64,000 nt of DNA from Planococcus sp. MSAK28401 (GCF_018283455.1 NZ_JAAMTH010000001.1:1469501-1533500), one strand, 5' to 3'. Shown: positions 27,376-40,224, counted from the first letter of the stretch. The notes: generated by a model not told the origin, from the letters alone. Program-made: numbers and translations.

Positions 27376-27909
27376 TTATTCGGCTTCTTCGAGCAAATAG
27401 CCGTGCTGTTTCATCGCTTCGACGGCGTTTGCAAGTGTTTCAGGAAGATCTGCCGTGATGGTGTGAATATGCGTGCCTTCGGTCAGCTCGAGCAGGTAAC
27501 TGGCACCGGTATCGCGTATACGCTGCATGAACAAATCGACATCAAGCGGCGTCGAGACGTGTATCCCCGCTGTCAGTTCGCCGTAGACAGGATGTTCGAT
27601 CGAAACATCTTTGACCGTGACGCCGCAGTCGACCAATAACCGCAGCTCGGCTTCTGTTTCTTCTGGCTTGTGATTGCAGGCGATGCGCCGGCTCACTTGT
27701 TTATTGCCGCTTGGGTCCAAGTACAGGTAGCCTTGGCTCGTCGCGATGATCGGCTCGCCTTTCGCTTTCAATAAGGTCATGTCGCCGACCACCACTTGAC
27801 GCGACACTTGCGCAAGTTTTGCCAGTTCGCTGCCGGTCATCGGCCGACCCGCCTGCTTCAGTTCATCCAACAAAACATTGCGGCGTTCTTCACCGTATAA
27901 CTTTTTCAT
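27376..27909 (-). CDS. niaR: NAD biosynthesis repressor NiaR
   Basis: This 177-residue regulator has an N-terminal winged HTH (about 8-60, SRQVVVGDMTLLKAKG) and a C-terminal 3H domain named for conserved His residues, visible in CNHKPEE, IEHPVYGEL and GTHIHTI. NiaR (YrxA) represses nicotinate-dependent NAD synthesis genes when nicotinic acid is present. The start at 27909 has GGAGGG five bases upstream; an in-frame ATG at 27930 would put that site inside the gene. The nad operon that accompanies niaR in B. subtilis is not in this window. Confidence 0.9.
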   Translation of the reverse strand: MKKLYGEERRNVLLDELKQAGRPMTGSELAKLAQVSRQVVVGDMTLLKAKGEPIIATSQGYLYLDPSGNKQVSRRIACNHKPEETEAELRLLVDCGVTVKDVSIEHPVYGELTAGIHVSTPLDVDLFMQRIRDTGASYLLELTEGTHIHTITADLPETLANAVEAMKQHGYLLEEAE

Positions 27910-28047
27910 AAAAACCCTCCGTTGCTCCATATTGCTATACTTTATTTTAGCATAAAGAGAAACTTCAATCAGCGGGGAGCTCTTTTAACGCTTCACAATG
28001 TCCAGCTGAACCGAATAGCTTTCTTCGTAGGAGCGGCCGGAATATGG

Positions 28048-28053
28048 TATAAT
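28048..28053 (+). promoter_or_regulatory. Extended -10 promoter of ruvA
   Basis: TATAAT with TG one base upstream (28045-28046) forms an extended -10 about 30 bp before ruvA. The -35 is weak (TTCGTA). Confidence 0.6.
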
Positions 28054-28083
28054 CAATAGGTTGAAAATGAAAGGGCGAGTGCA

Positions 28084-28680
28084 ATGTACGATTACATAAA
28101 AGGCCAAGTCACGCGTGTGACGCCTGAATATTTAGTAGTGGAACAGCAGGGAGTCGGCTGGCAGATCTTTGCCCCTAACCCGTATTCATTCGGATCCGAT
28201 GAACTGCAGATTTTTGTGCATCATCACGTGCGGGAAGACGCACAATTTCTCTTCGGCTTTCCGACGCTCGAGCAGCGGGAATTGTTCCGAAAGCTCATCA
28301 GCGTCTCGGGCATCGGTCCTAAAGGCGCTTTGGCAATTTTGGCATCCGGCCAGCCGCAATTCGTCATCGAGGCGATCGAGCAGGAAGATGAGAAGTATTT
28401 GGTAAAATTCCCTGGGGTCGGCAAGAAAACTGCCCGCCAGATGATTTTGGACTTGAAAGGCAAGCTGACGGACTTCTTCGGGGAATCCTATGCAGAAGCC
28501 GGCCAGCCGGACTTGTTCGGCGGCGACGAATCAGAATTGGAAGAAGCGATGCTCGCACTTGGGGCGCTCGGTTATTCGGAACGCGAGATCACGAAAGTGA
28601 AGCCTCAATTGAAAGGCCTGGAACTCGACACCGAAGGCTATATGAAAAAAGCGCTTCAATTATTATTGAAACAAACTTAA
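28084..28680 (+). CDS. ruvA: Holliday junction DNA helicase subunit RuvA
   Basis: This 198-residue subunit binds four-way junctions and guides RuvB. It has the N-terminal OB fold starting [12 protein letters not shown], two helix-hairpin-helix motifs ([13 protein letters not shown] and [13 protein letters not shown]) and a C-terminal domain (about 150-198) that contacts RuvB. It begins the ruvA-ruvB-queA-tgt group; ruvB starts 16 bp later. Confidence 0.97.
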   Translation: MYDYIKGQVTRVTPEYLVVEQQGVGWQIFAPNPYSFGSDELQIFVHHHVREDAQFLFGFPTLEQRELFRKLISVSGIGPKGALAILASGQPQFVIEAIEQEDEKYLVKFPGVGKKTARQMILDLKGKLTDFFGESYAEAGQPDLFGGDESELEEAMLALGALGYSEREITKVKPQLKGLELDTEGYMKKALQLLLKQT

Positions 28681-28696
28681 CGAGGAGGCGAACGCC

Positions 28697-29691
28697 ATGG
28701 AAGAACGCATTATCGACGGCGAAATTTCGGAATTCGATGAGCGCTTTGAACAATCGTTGCGTCCACAGCGTTTGTCGCAATATATCGGCCAGCAGAAAGT
28801 AAAGCACAATCTGGAGATTTTCATCGAAGCGGCGAAGATGCGCAACGAATCGCTTGACCATGTGCTGCTTTACGGGCCGCCGGGTCTTGGGAAAACGACG
28901 CTGGCGACCGTCATCGCCAATGAAATGGAAGTCGGCGTGAAGATGACGTCTGGCCCGGCAATTGAACGGCCCGGTGATTTGGCGGCAATTGTTTCGTCAC
29001 TTGAGCCGGGAGATGTATTGTTCATCGATGAGATTCACCGATTGAACCGTTCGATCGAAGAAGTGCTGTATCCGGCGATGGAAGATTTCTGCCTCGATAT
29101 CGTTGTCGGAAAAGGACCGACTGCGCGCTCTGTGCGGCTCGACTTGCCGCCGTTCACGTTGATCGGGGCGACGACGCGTGCGGGAGCATTATCGGCACCG
29201 TTGCGCGACCGTTTCGGTGTCTTATCAAGGCTCGAGTATTACGACACGGAAGCCTTGACGGATATCGTCGAACGCAGCGCCGCCTTGTTCGAAGCCGATA
29301 TCGACCCGCATGCCGCCATTGAAATCGCACGCCGTTCACGCGGCACCCCGCGTATTGCGAACCGTTTGCTAAAGCGTGTGCGCGATTACGCGATGGTGCG
29401 CGGCAATGGCTCGATCACCACCGAAATGGCCGAGCAAGCGCTAGAGATGTTGCAAGTCGATCCGCTTGGACTTGACCATATTGACCACAAGCTATTGACC
29501 GGCATGATCAGCCGTTTTCGCGGCGGGCCTGTCGGCGTGGACACGATCGCCGCAAGCATCGGCGAGGAATCGACGACAATCGAAGATGTCTATGAACCGT
29601 ATCTATTGCAGATCGGCTTTATTCAACGGACGCCGAGAGGCCGCACGGTGACACCTCTTGCATACGAACACTTTAAAATGGAGATGCCTGA

Positions 29692-29695
<4 letters not shown>
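28697..29695 (+). CDS. ruvB: Holliday junction branch-migration ATPase RuvB
   Basis: This 332-residue AAA+ motor drives branch migration with RuvA. Walker A is GPPGLGKT at 60-67, Walker B is LFIDEIHRL, sensor 1 is IGATTRAG, and a C-terminal winged helix ends [18 protein letters not shown] precedes the ATG. Its stop overlaps the queA start by 4 bp. Confidence 0.97.
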
Positions 29696-31910
<2,215 letters not shown>

Positions 31911-31950
31911 GTTCGAAACGATAGAGAACACGAAAGGGGGAAATTGAACA

Positions 31951-32208
31951 ATGGAAACATTAATTGCGTTATCGCCTTTACTATTGATGTTCTTGCTGAT
32001 GTGGCTCTTCATCATCCGCCCGGCGCAAAAACGCCAAAAAACGACAGCCAATATGCAGTCGGAATTAAAGCGTGGGGACCGCATCGTGACGATCGGCGGC
32101 TTACATGGCCAAGTCGATGCAGTAGACGACTCTACAATCTATATTACGGTAGCAGACGGCACGCGTATGCAGTTTGAGCGCCAGGCAATCGCCCGCATCG
32201 TTGAATAA
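31951..32208 (+). CDS. yajC: Preprotein translocase subunit YajC
   Basis: This 85-residue single-pass membrane protein is part of the SecDF-YajC accessory complex. It has a hydrophobic helix (about 5-22), then IIRPAQKRQK and the conserved GDRIVTIGGLHGQV motif. AAAGGGGG precedes the ATG. SecDF itself is encoded 570 bp downstream after comN. Confidence 0.95.
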   Translation: METLIALSPLLLMFLLMWLFIIRPAQKRQKTTANMQSELKRGDRIVTIGGLHGQVDAVDDSTIYITVADGTRMQFERQAIARIVE

Positions 32209-32218
32209 GCAACCGCAA

Positions 32219-32252
32219 AAATCGTCTTCCTTTCGGGAGGCGTTTTTTTCGT
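32219..32252 (+). terminator. Terminator after yajC
   Basis: CGTCTTCC / GGGAGGCG stem with a TTTC loop, flanked by A residues and seven T residues. Confidence 0.8.
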
Positions 32253-32394
32253 CCAAGGGGAAATCCTTCTGATTGGACGGCTTGATTAACACTCAAAATA
32301 AATTAAACAATTTTCCAAAAATTTTCATGCATTTGTTCTAAAATTTCCATCTGAGAGTTACAATGGAAACAGAACTGCAGAAAGGAGAACCGAC

Positions 32395-32715
32395 ATGATG
32401 AGCTATCCGGAAAAGTACGAGCAGGTGCTGCCGGCATTGGAGAGCAAATGCAGCGAATTCACGTATTTGCAATATGAAACATTCACCCCGGAAGCTTTGT
32501 GGGATTACTGCCTGAAAAAAGCGTGGAAAAAGAAGAACATCGAAGCTATGCGATTGCATGAAATGGTATCGGATATCATGGATCTTACAGCCTCCGATTT
32601 TGTCGCTTACCATCAGGTGGAAGCCTTTAAAACCGCGAACTTTTTCACGGAAGACAGCATGGAGGACCTGCAGCAGCTTCTTCGTCCGGCGCGCCAGAAA
32701 CCGCGTGGGATTTGA
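32395..32715 (+). CDS. comN: Post-transcriptional regulator ComN
   Basis: This 106-residue protein matches the ComN (YrzD) family, which in B. subtilis promotes localisation or stability of comEA mRNA and binds DivIVA. It is helical and acidic/basic mixed, with a C-terminal KTANFFTEDSMEDLQQL stretch resembling the family. It sits just before secDF as in B. subtilis, but spoVB, usually nearby, is missing. Two ATG codons (32395 and 32398) follow AAAGGAG; either could be used. Confidence 0.85.
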   Translation: MMSYPEKYEQVLPALESKCSEFTYLQYETFTPEALWDYCLKKAWKKKNIEAMRLHEMVSDIMDLTASDFVAYHQVEAFKTANFFTEDSMEDLQQLLRPARQKPRGI

Positions 32716-32778
32716 CACCTTTTGGCACGTCACCGATAATGTAAGTGCTGTGTTCTATATTGAGGAGGAACTATACAT

Positions 32779-35058
32779 ATGAAAGCAAGATCTCGCATCA
32801 TCGCCTTTTTCCTGCTGGTATTTATGCTCGTTGGCTTGATTGGTACGACCAGCCTGCCGATCGCCAAAGACATCAATCTCGGGCTTGATCTGCAGGGCGG
32901 ATTTGAAGTTCTTTATCAAGTCGAACCGCTAGAAGGCAGTGAGAAAGAAATTACAGAAGAAGTCGTCTCTGATACGACGGATGCGCTGAGAAGCCGCATC
33001 GATGTGCTCGGTGTCAGTGAGCCGAGCATCCAAATCGAAAGCGGCAACCGCATACGTGTCCAATTGGCGGGCATTGAAGACCAATCGTCCGCCCGTGAGC
33101 TGCTTTCAACAGAAGCGAATTTATCGTTCCGCGATGCGAATGACAATGTCATGTTATCGGGAGATGACCTCGCGCAAGGCGGCGCTACGGCTACTTTCAA
33201 CCAGGAAGGCCAGCCGATTGTCACACTTGAATTGAATGAACCGGGTAAATTCGCCGAAGTGACTGGCGAAATCGCTCAAATGCCAGCGCCGGATAATGTT
33301 CTGGTCATCTGGCTCGATTTTGAAGAAGGCGTTGATTCCTATCAGGAAGAACGCCTGAAAGCGGATCCGAAATTCGTTTCCGACCCGCGCGTTTCACAGC
33401 GCATCAATTCACCAAGCGTTGAAATCTCTGGATCCTTTACAGTTGAGGAAACGCAGAATTTGGCTGGTATTTTGAACGCTGGGGCGCTTCCAGTAAAACT
33501 TACAGAAGTGTATTCGACATCAGTCGGGGCACAATTTGGTGAACAAGCGCTAGACCAGACGACATTTGCTGCTGGAATCGGCATCGCGGCTGTTCTCATC
33601 TTCATGCTGTTGTTCTATCGTTTCCCAGGCGCGATTGCAGTCATCACGCTTTCAGCTTATGTCTATTTGATCCTTGTGATCTTCGAGTGGATTGGCGGGG
33701 TGCTGACTTTACCGGGTATCGCAGCAATCATGCTCGGCGTCGGGATGGCAGTGGATGCCAATATCATCACTTATGAGCGCATACGAGAAGAACTGCGGAC
33801 AGGGCAAACTGTGCGGGATGCTTTCCGTACAGGAGCAAGGTCTTCATTCTCGGCAATCATTGATGCCAATATCACGACGCTTCTCGCTGCTGCCGTGTTG
33901 TTCTATTTCGGCACAAGCTCCGTTAAAGGTTTTGCGACGATGCTGATTATTTCCATTCTCGCAAGCTTTCTGACGGCTGTATGGGGTTCTCGCCTCATGC
34001 TCGGACTCTGGGTCTGGAGCGGTTTCCTGGACAATAAGCCAGGATGGTTCGGCTTATCGAAAAACAAGATCCACACGAAAGAAGAAAATCTTCACATCAC
34101 GGATTTGTCGACGCCATACGACCGCTTTGATTTTGCCGGCAACCGCCGCAAATTCTTCGCTGCCTCGCTTGCGCTCATTTTATCCGGAATGGTCGTGCTA
34201 TCGGTTTTCCAATTGAACTTAGGAATCGATTTCTCCAGTGGTACACGCGTTGAAATCACTTCTGAATCTTCATTAACAAAAGATGAAGTGGAGAACTTCG
34301 TGGAAAGTGCAGGCTACCCGTCTGACGATATCGTTATGGCAGGTGAAGGTTCTTCCATTGGGGTTGTTCGCTATGCAGAGGAATTTAACCAAGAGGAAAT
34401 CGAGGAGTTAAAAACGGCGGCTGTGGATGAATACGGGATCGAGCCAAACGTTTCGACCGTATCGCCGACCGTCGGCATTGAACTGGCGCAAAATGCCTTG
34501 TATGCACTTGCCATCGCAGCAGTCGGCATTATCATCTATGTGGCATTCCGCTTTGAATGGCGTATGGGTGTTGCTTCTGTTGTAGCATTGCTGCACGATG
34601 CGTTCTTTATAGTTGCGGCATTTAGCATTCTGCGTCTTGAGGTGGATATCACCTTCATCGCGGCCGTACTGACGATCATCGGGTATTCAATCAACGACAC
34701 GATTGTCACATTTGACCGCATTCGCGAAAACATGCGCCGCGTCAAAAAAGTGGAGACGGTGGAGCAATTGGAGAGAATCGTCAATACTTCGCTCCGCCAA
34801 ACATTGACACGCTCGATCAATACTGTCATGACTGTATTCCTGGTCGTACTGGCGCTTCTGATTTTCGGGGCTGCCTCGATTACGAATTTCTCGATCGCTT
34901 TATTGATCGGCTTGATTGCAGGGACGTATTCCTCGATCTTCATCGCTGCCCAGCTGTGGCTCGTGTTGAAAAAACGCGAGTTGAATAAGAAAGGGCCAAT
35001 CGATATCGAGAAGAAAGAACAAGAGTCTAAATGGGGCTCTGACGAACCGGTCGTATAA
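32779..35058 (+). CDS. secDF: Fused protein-export membrane protein SecDF
   Basis: This 759-residue RND-type protein uses the proton gradient to help pull proteins through SecYEG. The SecD half (1 to about 425) has LGLDLQGGFEVLYQV, the large periplasmic P1 domain and the AAIMLGVGMAVDANIITYERIREE motif. The SecF half (about 450-759) has LNLGIDFSSGTRVE and the TIIGYSINDTIVTFDRIREN motif. About twelve membrane segments are seen. A single fused gene is typical of Bacillales. GGAGG precedes the ATG. Confidence 0.97.
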   Translation: MKARSRIIAFFLLVFMLVGLIGTTSLPIAKDINLGLDLQGGFEVLYQVEPLEGSEKEITEEVVSDTTDALRSRIDVLGVSEPSIQIESGNRIRVQLAGIEDQSSARELLSTEANLSFRDANDNVMLSGDDLAQGGATATFNQEGQPIVTLELNEPGKFAEVTGEIAQMPAPDNVLVIWLDFEEGVDSYQEERLKADPKFVSDPRVSQRINSPSVEISGSFTVEETQNLAGILNAGALPVKLTEVYSTSVGAQFGEQALDQTTFAAGIGIAAVLIFMLLFYRFPGAIAVITLSAYVYLILVIFEWIGGVLTLPGIAAIMLGVGMAVDANIITYERIREELRTGQTVRDAFRTGARSSFSAIIDANITTLLAAAVLFYFGTSSVKGFATMLIISILASFLTAVWGSRLMLGLWVWSGFLDNKPGWFGLSKNKIHTKEENLHITDLSTPYDRFDFAGNRRKFFAASLALILSGMVVLSVFQLNLGIDFSSGTRVEITSESSLTKDEVENFVESAGYPSDDIVMAGEGSSIGVVRYAEEFNQEEIEELKTAAVDEYGIEPNVSTVSPTVGIELAQNALYALAIAAVGIIIYVAFRFEWRMGVASVVALLHDAFFIVAAFSILRLEVDITFIAAVLTIIGYSINDTIVTFDRIRENMRRVKKVETVEQLERIVNTSLRQTLTRSINTVMTVFLVVLALLIFGAASITNFSIALLIGLIAGTYSSIFIAAQLWLVLKKRELNKKGPIDIEKKEQESKWGSDEPVV

Positions 35059-35067
35059 GTTTAATAG

Positions 35068-35112
35068 GAGAAAGGGACAGGGTATAGAGTATTGATACCT
35101 TGTCCCTTTTTT
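35068..35112 (+). terminator. Terminator after secDF
   Basis: AAAGGGACAGGGTAT pairs with ATACCTTGTCCCTTT, followed by further T residues. Confidence 0.9.
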
Positions 35113-35166
35113 ATGCAAAAAAGAGGTAAGGTATACACAGCTTGAAAAAAAGAAGGGATGGTTCAC

Positions 35167-35607
35167 ATGAAATTGCAATGGCTCTTATTGCTTGGACTTG
35201 TTTTTGCTATCATCATCGCAGTATTTGCAGTATTTAATGTCGATAATGTGCCGGTCAATTATGTGTTCGGCGAAGCCGAGTGGCCGTTGATCCTGGTCAT
35301 TCTCGTGTCCGCATTGCTCGGTTTCTTATTGTCGAGCATTCTCGCCATGACACGCACATATCAATTGAAGCGCAAAGTGAAGACGCTCCAGAAAGAAGTG
35401 GCGGTCAAGGAATCACTTATCGCCACACAGCAGAACGAAATCGCTGAGTACCAACGTGCAGGCGTCACACCTGATGCCATGGTCGTCACCGGGGAAGAAC
35501 GGACGCACGATGCGGACGACTCGCTCCGGTCACAGCCTAAACGCGACGAGTTTGGCGTCAACGACACAGAAGACCGCCGTCCGGACACGCGCCGCGACGG
35601 GATATAA
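35167..35607 (+). CDS. LapA-domain membrane protein (YrvD-like)
   Basis: This 146-residue protein has two membrane helices (about 4-23 and 39-60) separated by the NVDNVPVNYVFGEAEWPL segment, the LapA_dom/DUF1049 layout. A coiled-coil part (65-95) and a hydrophilic acidic tail follow. In E. coli, LapA helps control lipopolysaccharide; in Firmicutes the role is unknown. ATG 35167 was chosen because GAAGGG lies 9 bases upstream; ATG at 35158 directly abuts that site. It precedes recJ as in B. subtilis. Confidence 0.85.
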   Translation: MKLQWLLLLGLVFAIIIAVFAVFNVDNVPVNYVFGEAEWPLILVILVSALLGFLLSSILAMTRTYQLKRKVKTLQKEVAVKESLIATQQNEIAEYQRAGVTPDAMVVTGEERTHDADDSLRSQPKRDEFGVNDTEDRRPDTRRDGI

Positions 35608-35613
35608 AAAATG

Positions 35614-35643
35614 AACCTTTCGGCTAAGCGCCGAAAGGTTTTT
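35614..35643 (+). terminator. Terminator after the LapA-like gene
   Basis: A perfect 11-bp stem, AACCTTTCGGC / GCCGAAAGGTT, with T residues. Confidence 0.9.
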
Positions 35644-35661
35644 GTCTGCCCGCTGATGTTG

Positions 35662-35667
35662 TATAAT
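35662..35667 (+). promoter_or_regulatory. -10 of a recJ promoter
   Basis: TATAAT 25 bp upstream of recJ, right after the preceding terminator. No clear -35 is visible. Confidence 0.5.
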
Positions 35668-35691
35668 GTACGGGTGAGGAAGTGAGATCCA

Positions 35692-38034
35692 ATGATTGAA
35701 TCGAAAAAAAGATGGCAATTGACAAACCCGGATGAACAAGCCGTCCAGGAATTACAAGAAGCGCTATCCTTGTCATCTGTGCTGGCGAAGATCCTCGTTA
35801 CGCGCGGGATCGATACGGTGGAAAAAGCACAGGAATTTCTGGATGTCGAATTATCCGGCATACATAATCCGTTTCTGATGAAGGATATGGACGTCGCAGT
35901 GGCGCGTATCCAGCAGGCGATTGAAGCGGAAGAGAAGATTCTCGTCTACGGCGATTACGACGCAGACGGAGTGACCAGCACGACGGTCATGATGACAGTG
36001 TTGCAGGACCTGGGTGCAGATGTGTCCTTCAAGATCCCAAATCGCTTTGACCATGGCTATGGCCCGAATGCAGAGCTGTTCAAAGAAGCCCATTCAGAAG
36101 GCATTACCTTGATCGTCACGGTCGATAACGGCGTGTCAGGAATCGAGCCGGTGCGCTTGGCGAATGAACTGGGGATGGATGTCATTATCAGTGACCATCA
36201 CGATATCGGCGATGAGCTCCCAGCAGCACTCGCGGTCATTCATCCGCGGCATCCGGAAGGCAAGTACCCGTTCGGCGAACTGGCCGGTGTCGGCGTCGCA
36301 TTCAAAATGGCACAGGCGCTCTACGGGGACATCCCGGACCATTTGACGGAGCTGGTCGCGATCGGTACGATTGCCGATTTGGTGCCGTTGCACGGTGAAA
36401 ACCGCGTGCTCGTCAAAGAAGGCTTGCGTGCCTTGCAGGATTCGCCGATACCCGCCATTGCGGCGCTCGCGGATGTTGCAGGTGTCAAGCAGCGCGACAT
36501 TACAGAAGAAACGATTGGCTTCATGTTCGGCCCGCGCATCAATGCGATCGGCCGCCTGCAATCAGCAGACCCTGCTGTGCGGATGTTCATGACCGATGAT
36601 CCTTCGGAAGCGAGATCGCTTGCAGACGGGTTGGACGTCTTGAATAAAGAACGCCAGGCGATCGTCAAGGCAATTTCACAGCAAGCGATCGAGCAAGTGG
36701 AAGCGCGCTACGGGGAACAGCTGCCGCACGTCATCGTCGTTGCGCAAGAAGGCTGGAATCCCGGCGTCGTCGGGATCGTCGCCTCGAAATTGACCGAAAA
36801 GTTCTACCGCCCGTCGATTGTGTTATCGCTCGACTTGGCAAACGGCAAAGCGAAAGGTTCGGCACGCAGCATCGAAGGCTTTCACCTATACAACGAACTC
36901 GCCAAAAACCGCGACATCCTGCCGCATTTCGGCGGACACCCGATGGCAGCGGGCATGACGCTTGCTGCGGGAGACGTTGATGAATTGCGCGAGCGTTTGA
37001 ACGAACAAGCGAAAGCTTCATTAACCCCAGAAGATTTGGTGCCGGTCGTATCGATCGATATTCCTGTGACACTTGATGAAATAGATACGGAAACCATTGA
37101 AGGCATGCGCCGTCTAGCGCCGTTTGGCATGGGGTTTGCCAAACCGAAGTTTTATCTGGATGGCGTCAAAGTCGCTGGCATTCGTAAAATCGGCGCCAGC
37201 CAAGCCCATTTGAAGATGGAGCTGGCGCAAAACGGCTCCACCTTGGATGCGGTCGGCTTCGGCATCGGAGAGCTCGGCGATGAACTGACGCCTGATGTGA
37301 AAATCGATGTCATCGGCGACCTGCAGATCAACGAATGGAACGGCCGCAAAAAACCTCAGCTGTTAGTGGAGGATATCCGCACGGACGAATGGCAATTATT
37401 CGACATCCGCGGCATTCGCCAAGTCAGTCGCTGGTCGAAGCTCATCCCAAAACAAAACCAGGTATTCGTCGCTTTCCAAAAAGAAACGGAAGCGGTGTTC
37501 AGCTCATTGCTTGAAGGGCCGATTGTTACGGTACAAGCTCTCGCTGAATCAGATTCTGTGAAAGACCATCTTGTGCTGCTGGATCTGCCGGACTCTGAAG
37601 AGCAGTTGTCGTCCGTACTCAAACAGCTGCAGCCAAAGCGTGTCTATGCCCACTTCTATGCGCAGGAATCCCAGTATTTCGAGCGCATCCCGGATCGTGA
37701 CCAATTCAAATGGCTGTTCGGCTTCGTCAAGAAGCGCGGCACCTTCGATTTTAAAAAGAATGGCGAAGAACTCGCTAAACACAAAGGCTGGAGCCGGGAA
37801 ACATTATTTTTCATGCTTCAGGTGTTTTTTGAACTCGGTTTTGTTACACTTAACAATGGAATTACCGAGATTGCACAGGCTCCGGGAAAACGTGATCTTT
37901 CAGAAGCGCCGGCTTATAAAAAGCGCGAACGGCAGATTGCTTTGGAACAGAAGCTCTTATATGCATCCTATCGGGATCTAAAAGACTGGTTTGACGCCCA
38001 AGTGTCAGCCAAGGAGGAAGAATTATGGATTTAA
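35692..38034 (+). CDS. recJ: Single-stranded-DNA 5'-3' exonuclease RecJ
   Basis: This 780-residue DHH-family nuclease acts in RecFOR repair and mismatch repair. Metal ligands sit in DYDADG (D88-G93), TVDNG and the DHH motif (D168-H170); DHHA1 and OB parts follow (to about 560), including [12 protein letters not shown]. The ~200-residue C-terminal extension is typical of Bacillales RecJ and longer than in E. coli. It overlaps apt by 10 bp. Confidence 0.96.
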   Translation: MIESKKRWQLTNPDEQAVQELQEALSLSSVLAKILVTRGIDTVEKAQEFLDVELSGIHNPFLMKDMDVAVARIQQAIEAEEKILVYGDYDADGVTSTTVMMTVLQDLGADVSFKIPNRFDHGYGPNAELFKEAHSEGITLIVTVDNGVSGIEPVRLANELGMDVIISDHHDIGDELPAALAVIHPRHPEGKYPFGELAGVGVAFKMAQALYGDIPDHLTELVAIGTIADLVPLHGENRVLVKEGLRALQDSPIPAIAALADVAGVKQRDITEETIGFMFGPRINAIGRLQSADPAVRMFMTDDPSEARSLADGLDVLNKERQAIVKAISQQAIEQVEARYGEQLPHVIVVAQEGWNPGVVGIVASKLTEKFYRPSIVLSLDLANGKAKGSARSIEGFHLYNELAKNRDILPHFGGHPMAAGMTLAAGDVDELRERLNEQAKASLTPEDLVPVVSIDIPVTLDEIDTETIEGMRRLAPFGMGFAKPKFYLDGVKVAGIRKIGASQAHLKMELAQNGSTLDAVGFGIGELGDELTPDVKIDVIGDLQINEWNGRKKPQLLVEDIRTDEWQLFDIRGIRQVSRWSKLIPKQNQVFVAFQKETEAVFSSLLEGPIVTVQALAESDSVKDHLVLLDLPDSEEQLSSVLKQLQPKRVYAHFYAQESQYFERIPDRDQFKWLFGFVKKRGTFDFKKNGEELAKHKGWSRETLFFMLQVFFELGFVTLNNGITEIAQAPGKRDLSEAPAYKKRERQIALEQKLLYASYRDLKDWFDAQVSAKEEELWI

Positions 38035-38537
38035 AGCAATATATAACCATCGTAGAAGATTGGCCGAAGCCAGGAATCAAATTCAAGGATATTACATCTT
38101 TGATGGACAGCGGCGAAGCCTATAAATACGCAACGGATCAAATCGTCGCCTATGCAAAGACGGTTGATGCAGAACTTATCGTCGGGCCGGAAGCTCGCGG
38201 CTTCATCATCGGCTGCCCAGTTGCTTACGCCCTTGGAATCGGCTTTGCGCCAGTCCGTAAAGAAGGCAAATTGCCGCGTGAAGTGATTCGCGCACAATAC
38301 GGCCTGGAATACGGAACAGACGTCTTGACGATGCATAAAGATGCCATTAAACCGGGACAGCGCGTCTTGATTACGGACGATCTTTTGGCTACCGGCGGAA
38401 CGATCAACGCGACGATCAACCTGGTTGAACAGCTTGGCGGCGTGGTTGTCGGCTGCGCATTTTTAATCGAGTTGACTTATTTAGATGGCCGCAAGAATCT
38501 CGACGGCTATGATGTCACAACTTTGATGCAATATTAA
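38025..38537 (+). CDS. apt: Adenine phosphoribosyltransferase
   Basis: This 170-residue salvage enzyme makes AMP from adenine and PRPP. The PRPP-binding motif is [14 protein letters not shown], and the early [12 protein letters not shown] and GPEARGF motifs are typical. AAGGAGG precedes the ATG inside recJ. In B. subtilis relA follows directly; here an extra gene intervenes after a terminator. Confidence 0.97.
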   Translation: MDLKQYITIVEDWPKPGIKFKDITSLMDSGEAYKYATDQIVAYAKTVDAELIVGPEARGFIIGCPVAYALGIGFAPVRKEGKLPREVIRAQYGLEYGTDVLTMHKDAIKPGQRVLITDDLLATGGTINATINLVEQLGGVVVGCAFLIELTYLDGRKNLDGYDVTTLMQY

Positions 38538-38540
38538 GAA

Positions 38541-38579
38541 AATCACTTTGCCTTTTCGGGCAAGGTGATTTTTTTTTCT
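38541..38579 (+). terminator. Terminator after apt
   Basis: AAAATCACTTTGCC / GGGCAAGGTGATTTTT with a long T run. Confidence 0.9.
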
Positions 38580-38627
38580 GACTGCGGGGTATGGTAGAGA
38601 AAGAAACTTGCGAGAGAGGTGATTTCC

Positions 38628-40181
38628 ATGATCGAATTGGACAGACGGTATGACCCTGTACAAAATAATGAATTGATCGGGCAGCTGCTAAACGATGCGA
38701 CTCCTTTAGAACAGACTACCCGGGAGACCGAAGCACTGTTCAATGACATCAAGAAAGATCTTCCCCGCGCACGTATTAAGCGTCCAATCCATTTCTTCGA
38801 AAAACTATGGTCCGTTTTCGCCGATGAGTATGAAGTCGCGGATGATAACGGCTATGGCACTATCGTGTTCGGACAGGACCTGTTTCCGGAATGGAAAGGC
38901 AAACTTGACCGTGAATACAAGAAACTGGATTCAACAATCAACCGTCGCGTCAACATCCGGGATTACGGGGCGGTCGGTGACGGCGTCACAGATTGCACCG
39001 AAGCATTCAAAAAAGCGATTGGCAATGGCCGGGTGGAAGTGACGGTTCCGCCCGGCGTCTATATCGTCAAAGGCATCCGCGTCCCATCATGGAGCCGGAT
39101 CGTCGGGGCGGGCAAGACCGCTTCGGTCATCAAGCTGCATCCGAAAGCGCCAAAGCGTTCTCGTTTATTGACAAACTCCAATTATGTGAATGGCAATCGC
39201 AATATCTCGATTGAGAGCTTGAGCCTCGATTGGAATGTAGAACGCCTCGGACATGCGGAACGCACCAATTCTTGGGGCAATTATTCGAGTTGCCTAACTT
39301 TTGCAGGCGTTACCTACGGTTGGGTGCGGGATGTAGAAGCGATCAATCCCGGGCTTCACTGCGTCGATATCACCTCGCCGCTTTATAATTACGCAGGCGA
39401 CGGGATGCGCGGAAGGGGCGGCAGCAAATATATCTGGGTCGACCAAGTGAACGGCTTCGGCTTCGGGGACGATGGTTTGACGACCCATCACAGCGATTAT
39501 GTCTTCGTCTCCAATTGCCATTTCTCCGACCCGAGCGGAAGAGCCCATAAAAAAGGCTATTCGAATTCCAATGGCATTGAAATCGATGATGGCTCCAGGC
39601 ATGTCTGGCTGTTCAATAATTCCACCTCGCGTTGCTTTGGGGGCATTGAGGTTAAAGCGCACGCCAATTCGTCGGCAGCGTCCGGTGTTTTCATCTCGGG
39701 CCATTTGTCGGTCAATGACAATCGTTCGTTCAATTTCCGCCATATCGGCCATCATCTCCGCGAAGATCCGGAATCCTTGTCGGCCTACAATATCAAAGCG
39801 CAGCGTCTCGTGTCTCTGGCACCGGTCGAAACGCGGCTCTATAAGGACTCGTCGCCGCGCTCGCTGGTTATTTCCGGCTACCGCAATGTCTCGATTAACC
39901 GCTTCCTGTTCGAAGGCGATCCGCTCTATGATTACAAAGGACGCCCCGCTTCCGCTGTACAGTACCGTGCCGAGCATATATCGCTGTCAAACGGCGTCGT
40001 ACGTGGATTCCGCACGGCGGGATCGGATATTTCAATCATGGGCGGAAAGCAAAGCGCACGCAATGTCCGTGTCAAAAACATTATGAGTATCGATTCGTCA
40101 AACAAGACCGTCGCAGTTGGCGATGACAGCAAATGGATCATGGTCGACGGCATCCGCAAACAGAAAGCTGAACGCCTGTAG
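38628..40181 (+). CDS. Right-handed parallel beta-helix (pectate-lyase-3-like) protein
   Basis: This 517-residue protein has an ~105-residue N-terminal part of unknown type, then NIRDYGAVGDGVTDCTEAFKKAI, the hallmark opening of Pectate_lyase_3 / GH28-like beta-helices and many phage tailspikes. Strand-turn repeats with Asn and Gly follow to about residue 490. No signal peptide or membrane segment is visible, so export is not explained. GAGAGGTG precedes the ATG at 38628, which was preferred over GTG 38619 lying within that site. It is inserted between apt and relA, which are neighbours in B. subtilis. Substrate and role are unknown. Confidence 0.8.
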   Translation: MIELDRRYDPVQNNELIGQLLNDATPLEQTTRETEALFNDIKKDLPRARIKRPIHFFEKLWSVFADEYEVADDNGYGTIVFGQDLFPEWKGKLDREYKKLDSTINRRVNIRDYGAVGDGVTDCTEAFKKAIGNGRVEVTVPPGVYIVKGIRVPSWSRIVGAGKTASVIKLHPKAPKRSRLLTNSNYVNGNRNISIESLSLDWNVERLGHAERTNSWGNYSSCLTFAGVTYGWVRDVEAINPGLHCVDITSPLYNYAGDGMRGRGGSKYIWVDQVNGFGFGDDGLTTHHSDYVFVSNCHFSDPSGRAHKKGYSNSNGIEIDDGSRHVWLFNNSTSRCFGGIEVKAHANSSAASGVFISGHLSVNDNRSFNFRHIGHHLREDPESLSAYNIKAQRLVSLAPVETRLYKDSSPRSLVISGYRNVSINRFLFEGDPLYDYKGRPASAVQYRAEHISLSNGVVRGFRTAGSDISIMGGKQSARNVRVKNIMSIDSSNKTVAVGDDSKWIMVDGIRKQKAERL

Positions 40182-40224
40182 CCCCTGGGGTATTTCCGGG
40201 AGATAGATGAAAACACGCAAAAGC

